Assembly (NCBI RefSeq): GCF_022524485.1
Contig: NZ_JAKXMK010000032.1
Location: 1-64,000 of the forward strand
Reading direction: 5' to 3'
Source: Pseudonocardia alaniniphila
GTDB lineage: Bacteria; Actinomycetota; Actinomycetes; Mycobacteriales; Pseudonocardiaceae
DNA length: 64,000 nt
The translations under genes and the position numbers were made by a program. Below are positions 24,682 through 32,926 of this stretch, in pieces. Numbering within the stretch: position 1 is the first letter of the stretch; every line of letters begins with the position of its first letter. Below the pieces are notes generated by a model. The model did no database searches, was not told the DNA's origin, and saw nothing but the letters and a program-made list of their open reading frames with translations.

Positions 24682-27168
24682 GTGACAGGCACGCAGTCTC
24701 CGTCGACAACCCCGGTCCACTCGATCCAGCAGCGCATCGCCGACGAGCTCGGCGTGCGGACCCACCAAGTGGCCGCGGCCGTCGACCTGCTCGACGGTGG
24801 CGCCACCGTCCCGTTCGTCGCCCGGTACCGCAAGGAGGCCACCGGGGCCCTCGATGACACGCAGCTGCGCACGCTCGAGGAGCGCCTGCGTTACCTGCGC
24901 GAGCTGGAGGAACGCCGCACGGTGGTCCTCGACGAGATCCGCAAGCAGGGCAAGCTGGACGAGGCGCTCGAGGCGCGGATCATGGCGGCAGAGTCGAAGG
25001 CCCGCCTCGAGGACATCTACCTGCCCTACAAGCCCAAGCGCCGCACCAAGGCGATGATCGCGCGCGAAGCCGGGCTGGAGCCGCTGGCCGACACCCTGCT
25101 CGCCGACCCCTCGCAGGACCCGTCCACCGTCGCGGCCGGGTTCGTCAACGAGCAGGTCGCCGACGCGGCCGCCGCGCTGGAGGGCGCCAGGTCGATCCTC
25201 GTCGAGCGCTTCGCCGAGGACGCCGACCTGATCGGTGGCCTCCGCGAGCGGATGTGGACGCGAGGGCGCCTGGTCACGAAGGTCCGCGAGGGCAAGGAGA
25301 CCGAGGGCGCGAAGTTCGCCGACTACTTCGACTTCACCGAGCCGTTCACGAAGCTCCCGTCGCATCGCATCCTGGCCGCGTTCCGCGGTGAGAAGGAGGA
25401 GGTGCTCGACGTCTCCCTGGAGCCCGACGACGGATCCGAGGAGCCGGTGCCCGGCGCCGTCACCGACTACGAGCGCACGATCGCCGTCGCGTTCGGCGTC
25501 TCCGACCAGGGCAGGCCGGCCGACAAGTGGCTCGGCGACGCCGTGCGCTGGGCCTGGCGCACGCGGATCCTGCTGCACCTGGGCATCGACATCCGGGTGC
25601 GGCTGCGCACCGTCGCCGAGGAGGGCGCCATCGGCGTCTTCGCGTCCAACCTGCGCGACCTCCTGCTCGCCGCTCCCGCGGGCAGCCGCGCGACCATGGG
25701 GCTGGACCCGGGCCTGCGCACCGGCGTGAAGGTGGCCGTCGTCGACGCCACGGGCAAGGTCGTTGCCACCGACACGATCTACCCGCACGAGCCGCGGCGT
25801 GACTGGAACGGCGCGCTCGCCACCCTCACGAAGCTCGCCGCCGCACACGACGTCGACCTCGTCGCGATCGGCAACGGCACCGCCTCGCGGGAGACCGACC
25901 AGCTCGCCCGGGAGCTCGCGGCGAAGAACCCCGGCCTCAAGCTGACCCCGGTCGTCGTCAGCGAGGCAGGCGCCTCCGTGTACTCGGCGTCGGCCTTCGC
26001 CTCGGCCGAGCTGCCCGGACTCGACGTCTCGCTGCGCGGGGCCGTGTCGATCGCACGGCGGCTGCAGGACCCACTCGCCGAGCTCGTGAAGATCGACCCG
26101 AAGTCGATCGGCGTCGGCCAGTACCAGCACGACCTGCCCGAGTCGTCGCTCTCCCGCTCGCTCGACGCGGTGGTCGAGGACTGTGTGAACGCGGTCGGCG
26201 TCGACGTGAACACCGCGTCGGTACCCCTTCTGCGCCGGGTCTCCGGGATCACCGAGGGTCTGGCAACCCAGATCGTGCAGCACCGCGACACCAACGGGCC
26301 CTTCCGCACCCGCCGCGCCCTGGCCGACGTGCCGCGGCTCGGCCCGAAGGCGTTCGAGCAGTGCGCGGGCTTCCTGCGGATCCGCGACGGCGAGGACCCC
26401 CTCGACGTCTCGGGTGTGCACCCGGAGTCCTACCCCGTCGTGCACCGGATCCTGCAGCGGGCGAAGACCGACATCGCGACGTTGATCGGCAACGCCCAGA
26501 AGATCAAGTCACTGCGCCCGCACGACTTCGTCGACGGGACGTTCGGCCTCCCGACCGTCACCGACATCCTCACGGAGTTGGAGAAGCCCGGCCGCGACCC
26601 GCGCCCGGAGTTCCGCACCGCCACGTTCGCCGAGGGCGTCCACAAGATCGCCGACCTGCGGCCGGGGATGCTGCTGGAGGGCCAGGTCACCAACGTCGCC
26701 GCGTTCGGTGCGTTCGTCGACGTGGGCGTCCACCAGGACGGACTCGTGCACGTGTCGGCGATGTCGAAGAACTTCGTGAGCGACCCGCGCGAGGTCGTCA
26801 AGTCCGGGGACGTCGTGCGCGTCAAGGTGCTGGAGGTCGACGAGGCGCGCAAGCGGATCTCGCTGACCCTCCGCCTCGACGACGAGGTGAGCCCCAAGCA
26901 GCCGCGCACCGGCGGTGATCAGAAGGGCGGCGACCGTGGCCCTCGTGACCAGAAGGGCAGGCCCCGCGACCAGAAGGGCGGACCGCGCGACCAGAAGGGC
27001 ACCCAGCGAGGCGGCGACCAGCGCGGCCGCGGCGGCGACCGGCGCGGTGGGGGCGGCCGGCAGGGCGGCGGTTCGGGTGGTTCGGGCGGTTCCGGTGGGG
27101 GTCTGGCCAACAGCGCCATGGCCGACGCTCTGCGCCGCGCGGGGCTCACGGGCGACCGCAAGGACTGA
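24682..27168 (+). CDS. tex: Tex-family S1 RNA-binding transcription accessory protein
   Basis: The 828-aa product has the Tex order: an N-terminal helical domain (VARYRKEATGALDDTQLR near 50), a YqgF/RuvC-like domain (about 338-465, GLDPGLRTGVKVAVVDATGK), helix-hairpin-helix repeats (about 505-570, VNTASVPLLRRVSGI) and an S1 domain (about 658-730, VTNVAAFGAFVDVGVHQDGLVHVS). The final 95 residues are an unusual basic Gly-rich tail with repeated DQKG units and RGG-like boxes. Tex binds RNA and acts at stalled or paused transcription complexes. GTG 24682 is chosen; the frame extends to 24613 without better support. Confidence 0.93.
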   Translation: MTGTQSPSTTPVHSIQQRIADELGVRTHQVAAAVDLLDGGATVPFVARYRKEATGALDDTQLRTLEERLRYLRELEERRTVVLDEIRKQGKLDEALEARIMAAESKARLEDIYLPYKPKRRTKAMIAREAGLEPLADTLLADPSQDPSTVAAGFVNEQVADAAAALEGARSILVERFAEDADLIGGLRERMWTRGRLVTKVREGKETEGAKFADYFDFTEPFTKLPSHRILAAFRGEKEEVLDVSLEPDDGSEEPVPGAVTDYERTIAVAFGVSDQGRPADKWLGDAVRWAWRTRILLHLGIDIRVRLRTVAEEGAIGVFASNLRDLLLAAPAGSRATMGLDPGLRTGVKVAVVDATGKVVATDTIYPHEPRRDWNGALATLTKLAAAHDVDLVAIGNGTASRETDQLARELAAKNPGLKLTPVVVSEAGASVYSASAFASAELPGLDVSLRGAVSIARRLQDPLAELVKIDPKSIGVGQYQHDLPESSLSRSLDAVVEDCVNAVGVDVNTASVPLLRRVSGITEGLATQIVQHRDTNGPFRTRRALADVPRLGPKAFEQCAGFLRIRDGEDPLDVSGVHPESYPVVHRILQRAKTDIATLIGNAQKIKSLRPHDFVDGTFGLPTVTDILTELEKPGRDPRPEFRTATFAEGVHKIADLRPGMLLEGQVTNVAAFGAFVDVGVHQDGLVHVSAMSKNFVSDPREVVKSGDVVRVKVLEVDEARKRISLTLRLDDEVSPKQPRTGGDQKGGDRGPRDQKGRPRDQKGGPRDQKGTQRGGDQRGRGGDRRGGGGRQGGGSGGSGGSGGGLANSAMADALRRAGLTGDRKD

Positions 27169-27180
27169 CACCATCCGCTG

Positions 27181-27227
27181 ACTCGCAGGCCGGGTGCCGA
27201 GGACAACGGCACCCGGCTGTTGCGAGT
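27181..27227 (+). terminator. tex terminator hairpin
   Basis: An inverted repeat has inner arms GCCGGGTGCCG (27189-27199) and CGGCACCCGGC (27207-27217), extended by ACTCGCA (27181-27187) and TGCGAGT (27221-27227). The total stem is about 18 bp and begins 13 bases after the tex stop. Confidence 0.75.
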
Positions 27228-27278
27228 TGCGAGGTACGAGCGCTCGGTGGGCCGGCCTTGTCGATCGGGAGCGCCGTT

Positions 27279-27326
27279 CACCCGGAAAGCCGGTCACCCG
27301 GAAAGCCGGTCACCCGGAAAGCCGGT
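27279..27326. repeat. 16-bp tandem repeat, three perfect copies
   Basis: CACCCGGAAAGCCGGT occurs three times without spacer (27279-27294, 27295-27310, 27311-27326). The last copy abuts the stop codon of the minus-strand HAD gene. On that strand each unit contains CCGG-CTTT-CCGG, a small potential hairpin. Unit number and perfection suggest a length-variable minisatellite. Confidence 0.9.
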
Positions 27327-28012
27327 CAGCCGGCCAGGAGCGCGACGACCTCCTCGACGTCCCCGAGGTCGTCGAGCACGTGGTGGGCGCCTGCGGCGGT
27401 GAGGGCCGCCGCAGGCGTCGCGCCGGTGGCCACCCCGACGGCCATCACGCCGGCGGTGAGGGCAGCGGCGACGTCGTGCACGGTGTCACCGATCACCACG
27501 ACGTCCTCGTCGGCGAACGGCCCGTGCGCGGCCTCGGCCCGCTTCCTGCAACGCCATACGAGCTCGGAGCGCACCGCGTGGTCGTCGCCGTATGCCCCGA
27601 TGGTGGTGTCGAGGTACTGCTCCAACCCGAACACCCCCACCTTCGCGATCCCGATGGCGGTGATGTTGCCGGTGACGAGCGTCTGCACGACACCGGGACG
27701 GGCGTGCAGCGCGGCGAGGACGTCGGCGACGCCGGGCAGCAGCCGTCCCTGCACGCGCATGAGATGGCTGCGCGCATCGAACTCGGACGCGTAGCGCGTG
27801 AAGAACCCGTCGATGTGCGGGGTCGCGTCGGGGATGCCGTGCAGTGCGAACAGTTCCGGGGTGATCTCGAGGTCCGTACGGCCGGCGGCGACCAGGGCAC
27901 CGGCCCACGGCAACCCCGTGACGGCGGTGAAGGCGGCCGCATAGGCCTCGACCCCCACCCCACCGCCGACGAGCAGGGTGCGGTCCACGTCCCACATCAG
28001 TAACCGCACCAT
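27326..28012 (-). CDS. HAD-family phosphatase
   Basis: The 228-aa haloacid dehalogenase-type hydrolase has motif I LLMWDVDRTLL (Asp nucleophile and acid/base Asp), motif II VTGNIT near 115, and motif IV VVVIGDTVHDVAAALTAG near 178. The cap resembles phosphoglycolate phosphatase type enzymes, and the substrate is likely a small phosphate ester. The ATG at 28012 (MVRLLMWD) is used although the frame is open across the neighbouring helicase gene. The stop lies in the third copy of the 16-bp tandem repeat. Confidence 0.85.
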   Translation of the reverse strand: MVRLLMWDVDRTLLVGGGVGVEAYAAAFTAVTGLPWAGALVAAGRTDLEITPELFALHGIPDATPHIDGFFTRYASEFDARSHLMRVQGRLLPGVADVLAALHARPGVVQTLVTGNITAIGIAKVGVFGLEQYLDTTIGAYGDDHAVRSELVWRCRKRAEAAHGPFADEDVVVIGDTVHDVAAALTAGVMAVGVATGATPAAALTAAGAHHVLDDLGDVEEVVALLAG

Positions 28013-28189
28013 TCGATCCAACCACCACACTTCCACCGCCCGGCACGCGCCCAGGCGCTGCCGGCGTTCCGTTGGGCGCAGAGCGGGGCGGGTGCGCGGG
28101 TTGATCGGGCACCTGGGACTATGTTCAGTCGGTGGCGCGTTGAAGTCCACCAGAGACCGCACCGGCCAGGTAGTTATCGTGCCGCAGGC

Positions 28190-28228
28190 CCCGCGGGCTC
28201 GCCCGCGGGAGTGCCGTTCGCGCTCCCG
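28190..28228 (+). promoter_or_regulatory. Two mutually exclusive hairpins in the helicase leader
   Basis: In the 240-bp gap before the helicase, CCCGCGGG-CTCG-CCCGCGGG (28190-28209) forms a very stable hairpin. A second stem pairs CGGGAGTG (28206-28213) with CGCTCCCG (28221-28228, one G-U pair) and shares bases 28206-28209 with the first, so both cannot form together. TTT follows the second stem. The helicase GTG is 25 bases further on. This is compatible with attenuation or start-site control, but is unproven. Confidence 0.4.
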
Positions 28229-28252
28229 TTTCACTGCGACGGAAGACGATCT

Positions 28253-30034
28253 GTGACCCTGCCCCTCGACGGGACCTTGCAAGACAACCAGCCCGACCTC
28301 CCCCGATTCTCCGACCTCCCTCTGCGTGCCGAGCTGCTGGCCGCGGTGGAGGAGCTCGGCTACACCCACCCCAGCCCCATCCAGGCGGAGTCCATCGCGC
28401 CCCTCGTCGAGGGCCGCGACCTGCTGGGCCAGGCCGCCACCGGCACCGGCAAGACCGCCGCGTTCGCGCTCCCGATGCTCGAGCGGCTTGCCGAACAGCG
28501 CCCCGAGCGGGCCCGCGGCGAGGCGCCGTTCGGGCTGATCCTCGCTCCCACACGTGAGCTGGCGCTGCAGGTGTCCGAGGCCGTGAGCCGCTACGGCGCC
28601 CGGCTCGGCGCGCGCGTCCTCACCGTGTACGGCGGTGCGCCCGTCGGCCCACAGTGGAAGGCGTTGCAGAACGGCGTCGACGTCGTCGTGGCCACGCCGG
28701 GTCGCGCGATCGACCTGATGAACCGTGGCGCGCTGCGCCTGGACGACCTCGAGATCGTCGTGCTCGACGAAGCCGACGAGATGCTCGACATGGGCTTCGT
28801 CGAGGACATCGAGACACTGCTCGATGCCACTCCGGACACCCGTCAGGCGGTGCTGTTCTCGGCCACCATGCCGCGGCGCATCGAGATCCTCGCGCAGAAG
28901 TACCTGCGCGAACCGGTCACCGTCCGCATCCGTCGCGAGGCCGTGGCCGAGGGCGAGGCGCCCAAGGTGCGCCAGACCGCGTACCTCGTCCCGCGCACCC
29001 ACACCACCGCCGCGCTCGGGCGCATCCTGGAGGCCGAGCGGCCCGCCGCCGCGATCGTCTTCTGCCGCACCCGCCTGGACGTCGACGCCGTCACCGAGAT
29101 GCTCACCGCCCGCGGCCTGCGCGCCGAGGCCCTGCACGGCGGCATGGACCAGGAGCACCGCACCCGCGTGGTCGAGCGGCTGCGCAGCGGGCGCACCGAA
29201 CTGCTGGTCGCCACCGACGTGGCCGCTCGCGGCCTGGACATCGACCTGCTCACGCACGTGGTGAACCACGACGTGCCGCAGTCGTCGGAGGCCTACGTCC
29301 ACCGGATCGGCCGGGTCGGCCGGGCCGGACGCGAGGGCGTCGCGATCACGCTGGTGCCGCCGTCGAAGGTGCACGCGCTGCGTGCCGTCGAGCGGCTCAC
29401 CGGCCAGCCCATCGCGTTCGCCGCGGTGCCCACGGCCGCAGACCTGCGGGCCGCCCGCTTGGACCGCACGGCCGCGGCTCTGCGCGAGCGGCTGATCGCC
29501 GACCTCGACCCCGACGCCGCCGACCCCGCCGCCACACCCGCCGACCCGGACGGGGTGCGGGCGATGCTGACCGGCCTCACGGCCGAGTTCGACGCCGTCG
29601 ACGTCGCCGCCGCCGCGGTCCGTCTCATGCAGGAGGCCGCCGGCTCGCCGGAGGACGGCGAGGACATCCCGGTGGTGAGCATGCCGCGCTCCGGTGGACC
29701 GCGGGAGTCCCGCGGTCGCGGTGGCGCGGCGGGCACACGCCCGCCGAAGGCCGGCACCACCCGCCTCTTCGTCAACGCGGGCCGCGCCAGCGGCGTCCGG
29801 CCGCAGGACATCGTGGGCGCGCTCGCCAACGAGTCCAACCTGTCGGGCCGCGACATCGGCGCGATCCAGATCCACGAGCGGCACGCGCTGGTGGAGATCC
29901 CCGAGCACGCCGCGGACGATGTGCTCCGTAGCCTGCGCGGCAGCACCACGCTGAAGGGCCGCAGGGCCAATGTCCGTCGCGACCGCGGGTTCGCCGGGGC
30001 CGCCGCCGGCGGCAGCCGCACCCGCCGCGACTGA
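28253..30034 (+). CDS. DEAD-box ATP-dependent RNA helicase with DbpA-type RNA-binding domain
   Basis: The 593-aa helicase shows all core motifs: Q motif (THPSPIQAESIAPL), motif I (QAATGTGKTAAF, about 58), Ia (APTRELALQ), II (VLDEADEMLDMGF, about 170), III (FSATMP, about 202), V (VATDVAARGLDI, about 320) and VI (YVHRIGRVGRAGREG). After a linker, residues about 502-578 form a DbpA-like RNA-binding domain (TTRLFVNAGRASGVRPQDIVGAL). The last 20 residues are Arg/Gly-rich. This fits the DeaD/CsdA group, which remodels rRNA and mRNA, often at low temperature. GTG 28253 follows GGAAG. Confidence 0.93.
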   Translation: MTLPLDGTLQDNQPDLPRFSDLPLRAELLAAVEELGYTHPSPIQAESIAPLVEGRDLLGQAATGTGKTAAFALPMLERLAEQRPERARGEAPFGLILAPTRELALQVSEAVSRYGARLGARVLTVYGGAPVGPQWKALQNGVDVVVATPGRAIDLMNRGALRLDDLEIVVLDEADEMLDMGFVEDIETLLDATPDTRQAVLFSATMPRRIEILAQKYLREPVTVRIRREAVAEGEAPKVRQTAYLVPRTHTTAALGRILEAERPAAAIVFCRTRLDVDAVTEMLTARGLRAEALHGGMDQEHRTRVVERLRSGRTELLVATDVAARGLDIDLLTHVVNHDVPQSSEAYVHRIGRVGRAGREGVAITLVPPSKVHALRAVERLTGQPIAFAAVPTAADLRAARLDRTAAALRERLIADLDPDAADPAATPADPDGVRAMLTGLTAEFDAVDVAAAAVRLMQEAAGSPEDGEDIPVVSMPRSGGPRESRGRGGAAGTRPPKAGTTRLFVNAGRASGVRPQDIVGALANESNLSGRDIGAIQIHERHALVEIPEHAADDVLRSLRGSTTLKGRRANVRRDRGFAGAAAGGSRTRRD

Positions 30035-30106
30035 TCCAGCTCACCGACCGGCCGGCGGCGCGGATCTCCGGTCTGCCGGCCGGGCAGTGTCTGAGCCGGG
30101 GTTTCG

Positions 30107-30356
30107 CACGAGCGGCGCCTTGGTTCAACAGGTCTGGACGGGCGGGCCGCTCGCCCGGCGGGGCTGCAGGCCCTGGGTGCACCGCCGGGCCGGCGCGGTT
30201 TGTACGAGTGGCGCGTTGGTCCGGTAGGTCTGGACGGGCGGGCCGCTCGTCCGGCCGGGCTCGGGTTCTGCGTGCGCTGTCGGCTCGCGCGCCGATCGCA
30301 TCAACGGCGCGTTCCTCCGTTAGGGCTGGATCGGCGGGCCGTTCGTCGGCGTGGGG
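30107..30356. repeat. Triplicated 96-bp element with a conserved hairpin
   Basis: Three diverged copies of an about 60-bp block start at 30107, 30203 and 30300, with an exact 96-bp period. The shared core reads GGCGCGTTGGT...AGGTCTGGACGGGCGGGCCGCTCG. Each copy contains an inverted pair: GAGCGGC/GCCGCTC (30110-30116, 30146-30152), GAGTGGC/GCCGCTC (30206-30212, 30242-30248; G-U pair) and AACGGC/GCCGTT (30303-30308, 30338-30343). Pairing is thus kept while sequence changes. The element fills the 338-bp gene-free gap between the convergent helicase and icd genes. Confidence 0.75.
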
Positions 30357-30372
30357 TGCTGCCGCGGGTCGC

Positions 30373-31587
30373 TCAGGCGAGGGCGCTCCGGAGGTTCTCC
30401 GCCACCGTGGCCAGGAACTCCTCCGTGCTCTGGTGCGGCGTGCCCTCGCCGATCAGGCGTGCGAGGTCCTGGGTCATGCGCCCGCCCTCCACGGTGTCGA
30501 TGACCACGCGCTCGAGCGTCTCGGCGAAGCCGATCAGCGCCGTGTTGCCGTCCAGCTCGCCGCGGTGGGCGAGGCCGCGGGTCCAGGCGTAGATCGACGC
30601 GATGGGGTTCGTCGAGACCTGTTCGCCCTGCTGGTAGCGGCGGAAGTGGCGGGTGACGGTGCCGTGGGCGGCCTCGGTCTCGACGGTGCGCCCGTCGGGT
30701 GAGACCAGGATCGACGTCATCAGGCCGGGGGAGCCGAAGCCCTGCGCCACGATGTCGGACTGGACGTCGCCGTCGTAGTTCTTGCACGCCCAGACGTAGC
30801 CGCCCTCCCATTTCAGGGACGAGGCGACCATGTCGTCGATCAGGCGGTGCTCGTAGGTTATGCCCGCGGCGGCGAAGCGGTCCTTGAACTCGGTGTCGAA
30901 GACCTCGTCGAACAGGTCCTTGAAGCGGCCGTCGTAGCGTTCGAGGACGGTGTTCTTCGTGGAGAGGTACACCGGGTAGCCGCGGCCCAGCCCGACGTTC
31001 AGGGAGGCGCGCGCGAAGTCGCGGATCGAGGAGTCGAGGTTGTACATCGCGAGCGCCACACCGGCGCCGGGGGCCTGGTAGACCTCGTGCTCGATCGGCG
31101 CGGAGCCGTCCTCCGGGGTGAAGGTGACGGTCAGCCTGCCCGGACCCGGGAAGCGGAAGTCCGTGGCGCGGTACTGGTCGCCGAAAGCGTGCCGCCCGAT
31201 GATGATCGGCTTCGTCCAGCCCGGCACGAGCCGCGGTACAACGGGGACGACGATGGGCTCGCGGAAGATCACCCCCCCGAGGATGTTGCGGATGGTGCCG
31301 TTGGGGGAGCGCCACGACTGCTTGAGGCCGAACTCCTCCACGCGCGCCTGGTTCGGTGTGATCGTGGCGCACTTGATGCCGACACCGTGCTTCTTGATCG
31401 CCTCGGCTGCCGCCACGGTGGCCTGGTCGTCGGATGCGTCCCGCTCCTTGATGGCCAGGTCGTGGTAGTCGATCGGGAGGGCGAGGTGGGGGAGGATCAG
31501 CATGTCCTTGATCCAGTGCCACATCACCCGTGCCATCTCGTCGCCATCGATCTCGACGACCGTGCCGTCGACCGTGATCTTCGCCAT
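30373..31587 (-). CDS. icd: NADP-dependent isocitrate dehydrogenase
   Basis: The 404-aa homodimeric-type enzyme oxidatively decarboxylates isocitrate to 2-oxoglutarate with NADP+. Typical motifs: the N-terminal EIDGDEMARVMW, the substrate segment SPNGTIRNILGG with RLVPGW, the metal-binding LIDDMVASSLKWEGGYVWACKNYDGD, and the coenzyme region ETEAAHGTVTRHFRRYQQGE with STNPIASI. This is the eukaryote-like short NADP-IDH, not the long monomeric form common in some actinobacteria. The ATG has AAAGG upstream. It starts 36 bp after the citrate-synthase-like gene and is probably co-transcribed with it. Confidence 0.96.
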   Translation of the reverse strand: MAKITVDGTVVEIDGDEMARVMWHWIKDMLILPHLALPIDYHDLAIKERDASDDQATVAAAEAIKKHGVGIKCATITPNQARVEEFGLKQSWRSPNGTIRNILGGVIFREPIVVPVVPRLVPGWTKPIIIGRHAFGDQYRATDFRFPGPGRLTVTFTPEDGSAPIEHEVYQAPGAGVALAMYNLDSSIRDFARASLNVGLGRGYPVYLSTKNTVLERYDGRFKDLFDEVFDTEFKDRFAAAGITYEHRLIDDMVASSLKWEGGYVWACKNYDGDVQSDIVAQGFGSPGLMTSILVSPDGRTVETEAAHGTVTRHFRRYQQGEQVSTNPIASIYAWTRGLAHRGELDGNTALIGFAETLERVVIDTVEGGRMTQDLARLIGEGTPHQSTEEFLATVAENLRSALA

Positions 31588-31623
31588 TCGGCAGCCTTTC
31601 TATTCGTGTCGTGCCGGTCCTGA

Positions 31624-32901
31624 TCAGGTGCGGGAGAGCGGAGCGTGGGGCCCCGGCGTGGCCTCGTACTCCTCCACGGCGTGGGCGATCCAGCCGGCGC
31701 AGCGCGCGATGACGAGGACCGCTTCGCCCGCACCCCGTGGCATGCCGTGCACGAAGCACATCGCTCCGAGCGCGAATTCCGCGTTGGGCGCGAGGCCCCG
31801 CCGCTCACGCACCGCCGCCACGACGGCCGTGACGATGCGCTGGCGTTCCGGGTCGCCCCGGCTCGCCGCCAGCAGTTCGAGCAGCAGCGCGGCCCGCGGG
31901 TCGGGAACGCGGTAGCGGGGCTGGCCGAAGCCCGACACCTTGTCGCCGCGCAGCAACCGGTCCGCGAGCACCCGGGACACCGCGGCCACCGTGTCGATCT
32001 CCTCCAGCCAGGCCTGGACCGCCAACGACGACCCGCCGCCCAGGAGCAGGCCGCTGGCAACGCTCATTCCGGCGAGCACCACCGAGTAGGGGTCGGCTGC
32101 GCTGGCGGCGGCTTCGCGGGCCGCGCGCGTGGACGGGCCGAGGCCGTGCTCGGCGAGCAGCACGAGCGCCGCCGAGAGCAGGGCCAGCTGAGCCTCGCCG
32201 GGCGGGGCAGGAGTGAGCCGGGACCACAGCCGGGTGGCGAGGTCGTCCCCGCTGTCGGTGTCACGGCCGTCGACGTCGCGGCCGTCGGTCGCCTCCGCCG
32301 CGGCGAGCAAGGGCAGCGACTCGACGAACGCGGGGGCGAGAGTGCGCGCCGCGGAGAGGACCGCGGGGCGGGACAGGTCATAGCGGAACGGGTCGGCGGC
32401 CCCGAGCAGGATCGCGGTGGCCTTCAGACGGTCCAGCGGGAGGCTCGATTCGGGCATCGCCGCCTGTGTGCGCTGGATCGAGCGGCGCAGCCGGGCGTCG
32501 AGGCGGTGGAGCCGACCGGGAGCGATGGCGCCGGTCCACAGCAGCTCGGCCACCTCCGCGTACGGGACGGATACCGCGAGCCCGGTGGCGTCCAGGCCGC
32601 GGAAGAGCAGCCGATCGTCGGCGATCCAGCCGACGGACGTCCCCGCAGGCGCGCTGCTCGCGGCCTCGGGTAGTCGAAGGTCGAGCGGGAGCGGAACCGC
32701 CAGCGGCCGGGCGCCGCGCCGCCGCGCGAACTCCTCGACCTCGGTGCGCGAGAGCCAGCTGCGCCGGTCGTCGGGGAGGCGGCTGCTGCTGAGCTGGCCG
32801 CGGCTGATGTAGGCGTAGACGGTGGCCGGCTTGACCCCTAGCAAGCCGGCCGCCTGGGCGATCGAGATGACGTCGCTGCGCGGACCAGCGGAGGTTGACA
32901 A
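31624..32901 (-). CDS. Helix-turn-helix protein with catalytically degenerate citrate-synthase domain
   Basis: The 425-aa product begins at TTG (32901; GGAGG upstream) with an excisionase/MerR-like helix-turn-helix (about 10-55, ISIAQAAGLLGVKPATVYAY). A citrate-synthase fold covers about 85-420. The fold is recognisable (AEHGLGPSTRAAREAAASA, GFGQPRYRVPDPRAALL, APNAEFALGAMCFVHGMP), but the three catalytic residues are changed: the His of PLHGGA is Leu287, the His of GFGHRVY is Gln327 and the Asp of PNVDFYSG is Glu375. It is therefore more likely a ligand-sensing transcription factor than an enzyme; that role is inferred. It shares a unit with icd and is divergent from a dehydrogenase operon. 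Confidence 0.85.
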   Translation of the reverse strand: MSTSAGPRSDVISIAQAAGLLGVKPATVYAYISRGQLSSSRLPDDRRSWLSRTEVEEFARRRGARPLAVPLPLDLRLPEAASSAPAGTSVGWIADDRLLFRGLDATGLAVSVPYAEVAELLWTGAIAPGRLHRLDARLRRSIQRTQAAMPESSLPLDRLKATAILLGAADPFRYDLSRPAVLSAARTLAPAFVESLPLLAAAEATDGRDVDGRDTDSGDDLATRLWSRLTPAPPGEAQLALLSAALVLLAEHGLGPSTRAAREAAASAADPYSVVLAGMSVASGLLLGGGSSLAVQAWLEEIDTVAAVSRVLADRLLRGDKVSGFGQPRYRVPDPRAALLLELLAASRGDPERQRIVTAVVAAVRERRGLAPNAEFALGAMCFVHGMPRGAGEAVLVIARCAGWIAHAVEEYEATPGPHAPLSRT

Positions 32902-32926
32902 CAGTGGCCTCCTTCGTCGGTCATAG

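Noticed and set aside
24454..26445. 663-codon minus-strand frame opposite tex
   Set aside because: It is antisense to the well-conserved Tex domains and has the low-complexity composition typical of GC-rich shadows.
27279..27326. CRISPR array
   Set aside because: The three 16-bp repeats are contiguous with no spacers, and there are no cas genes in the window.
31624..32901. Active citrate synthase
   Set aside because: The fold is present, but the two catalytic His and the catalytic Asp are replaced, and a helix-turn-helix precedes the domain.
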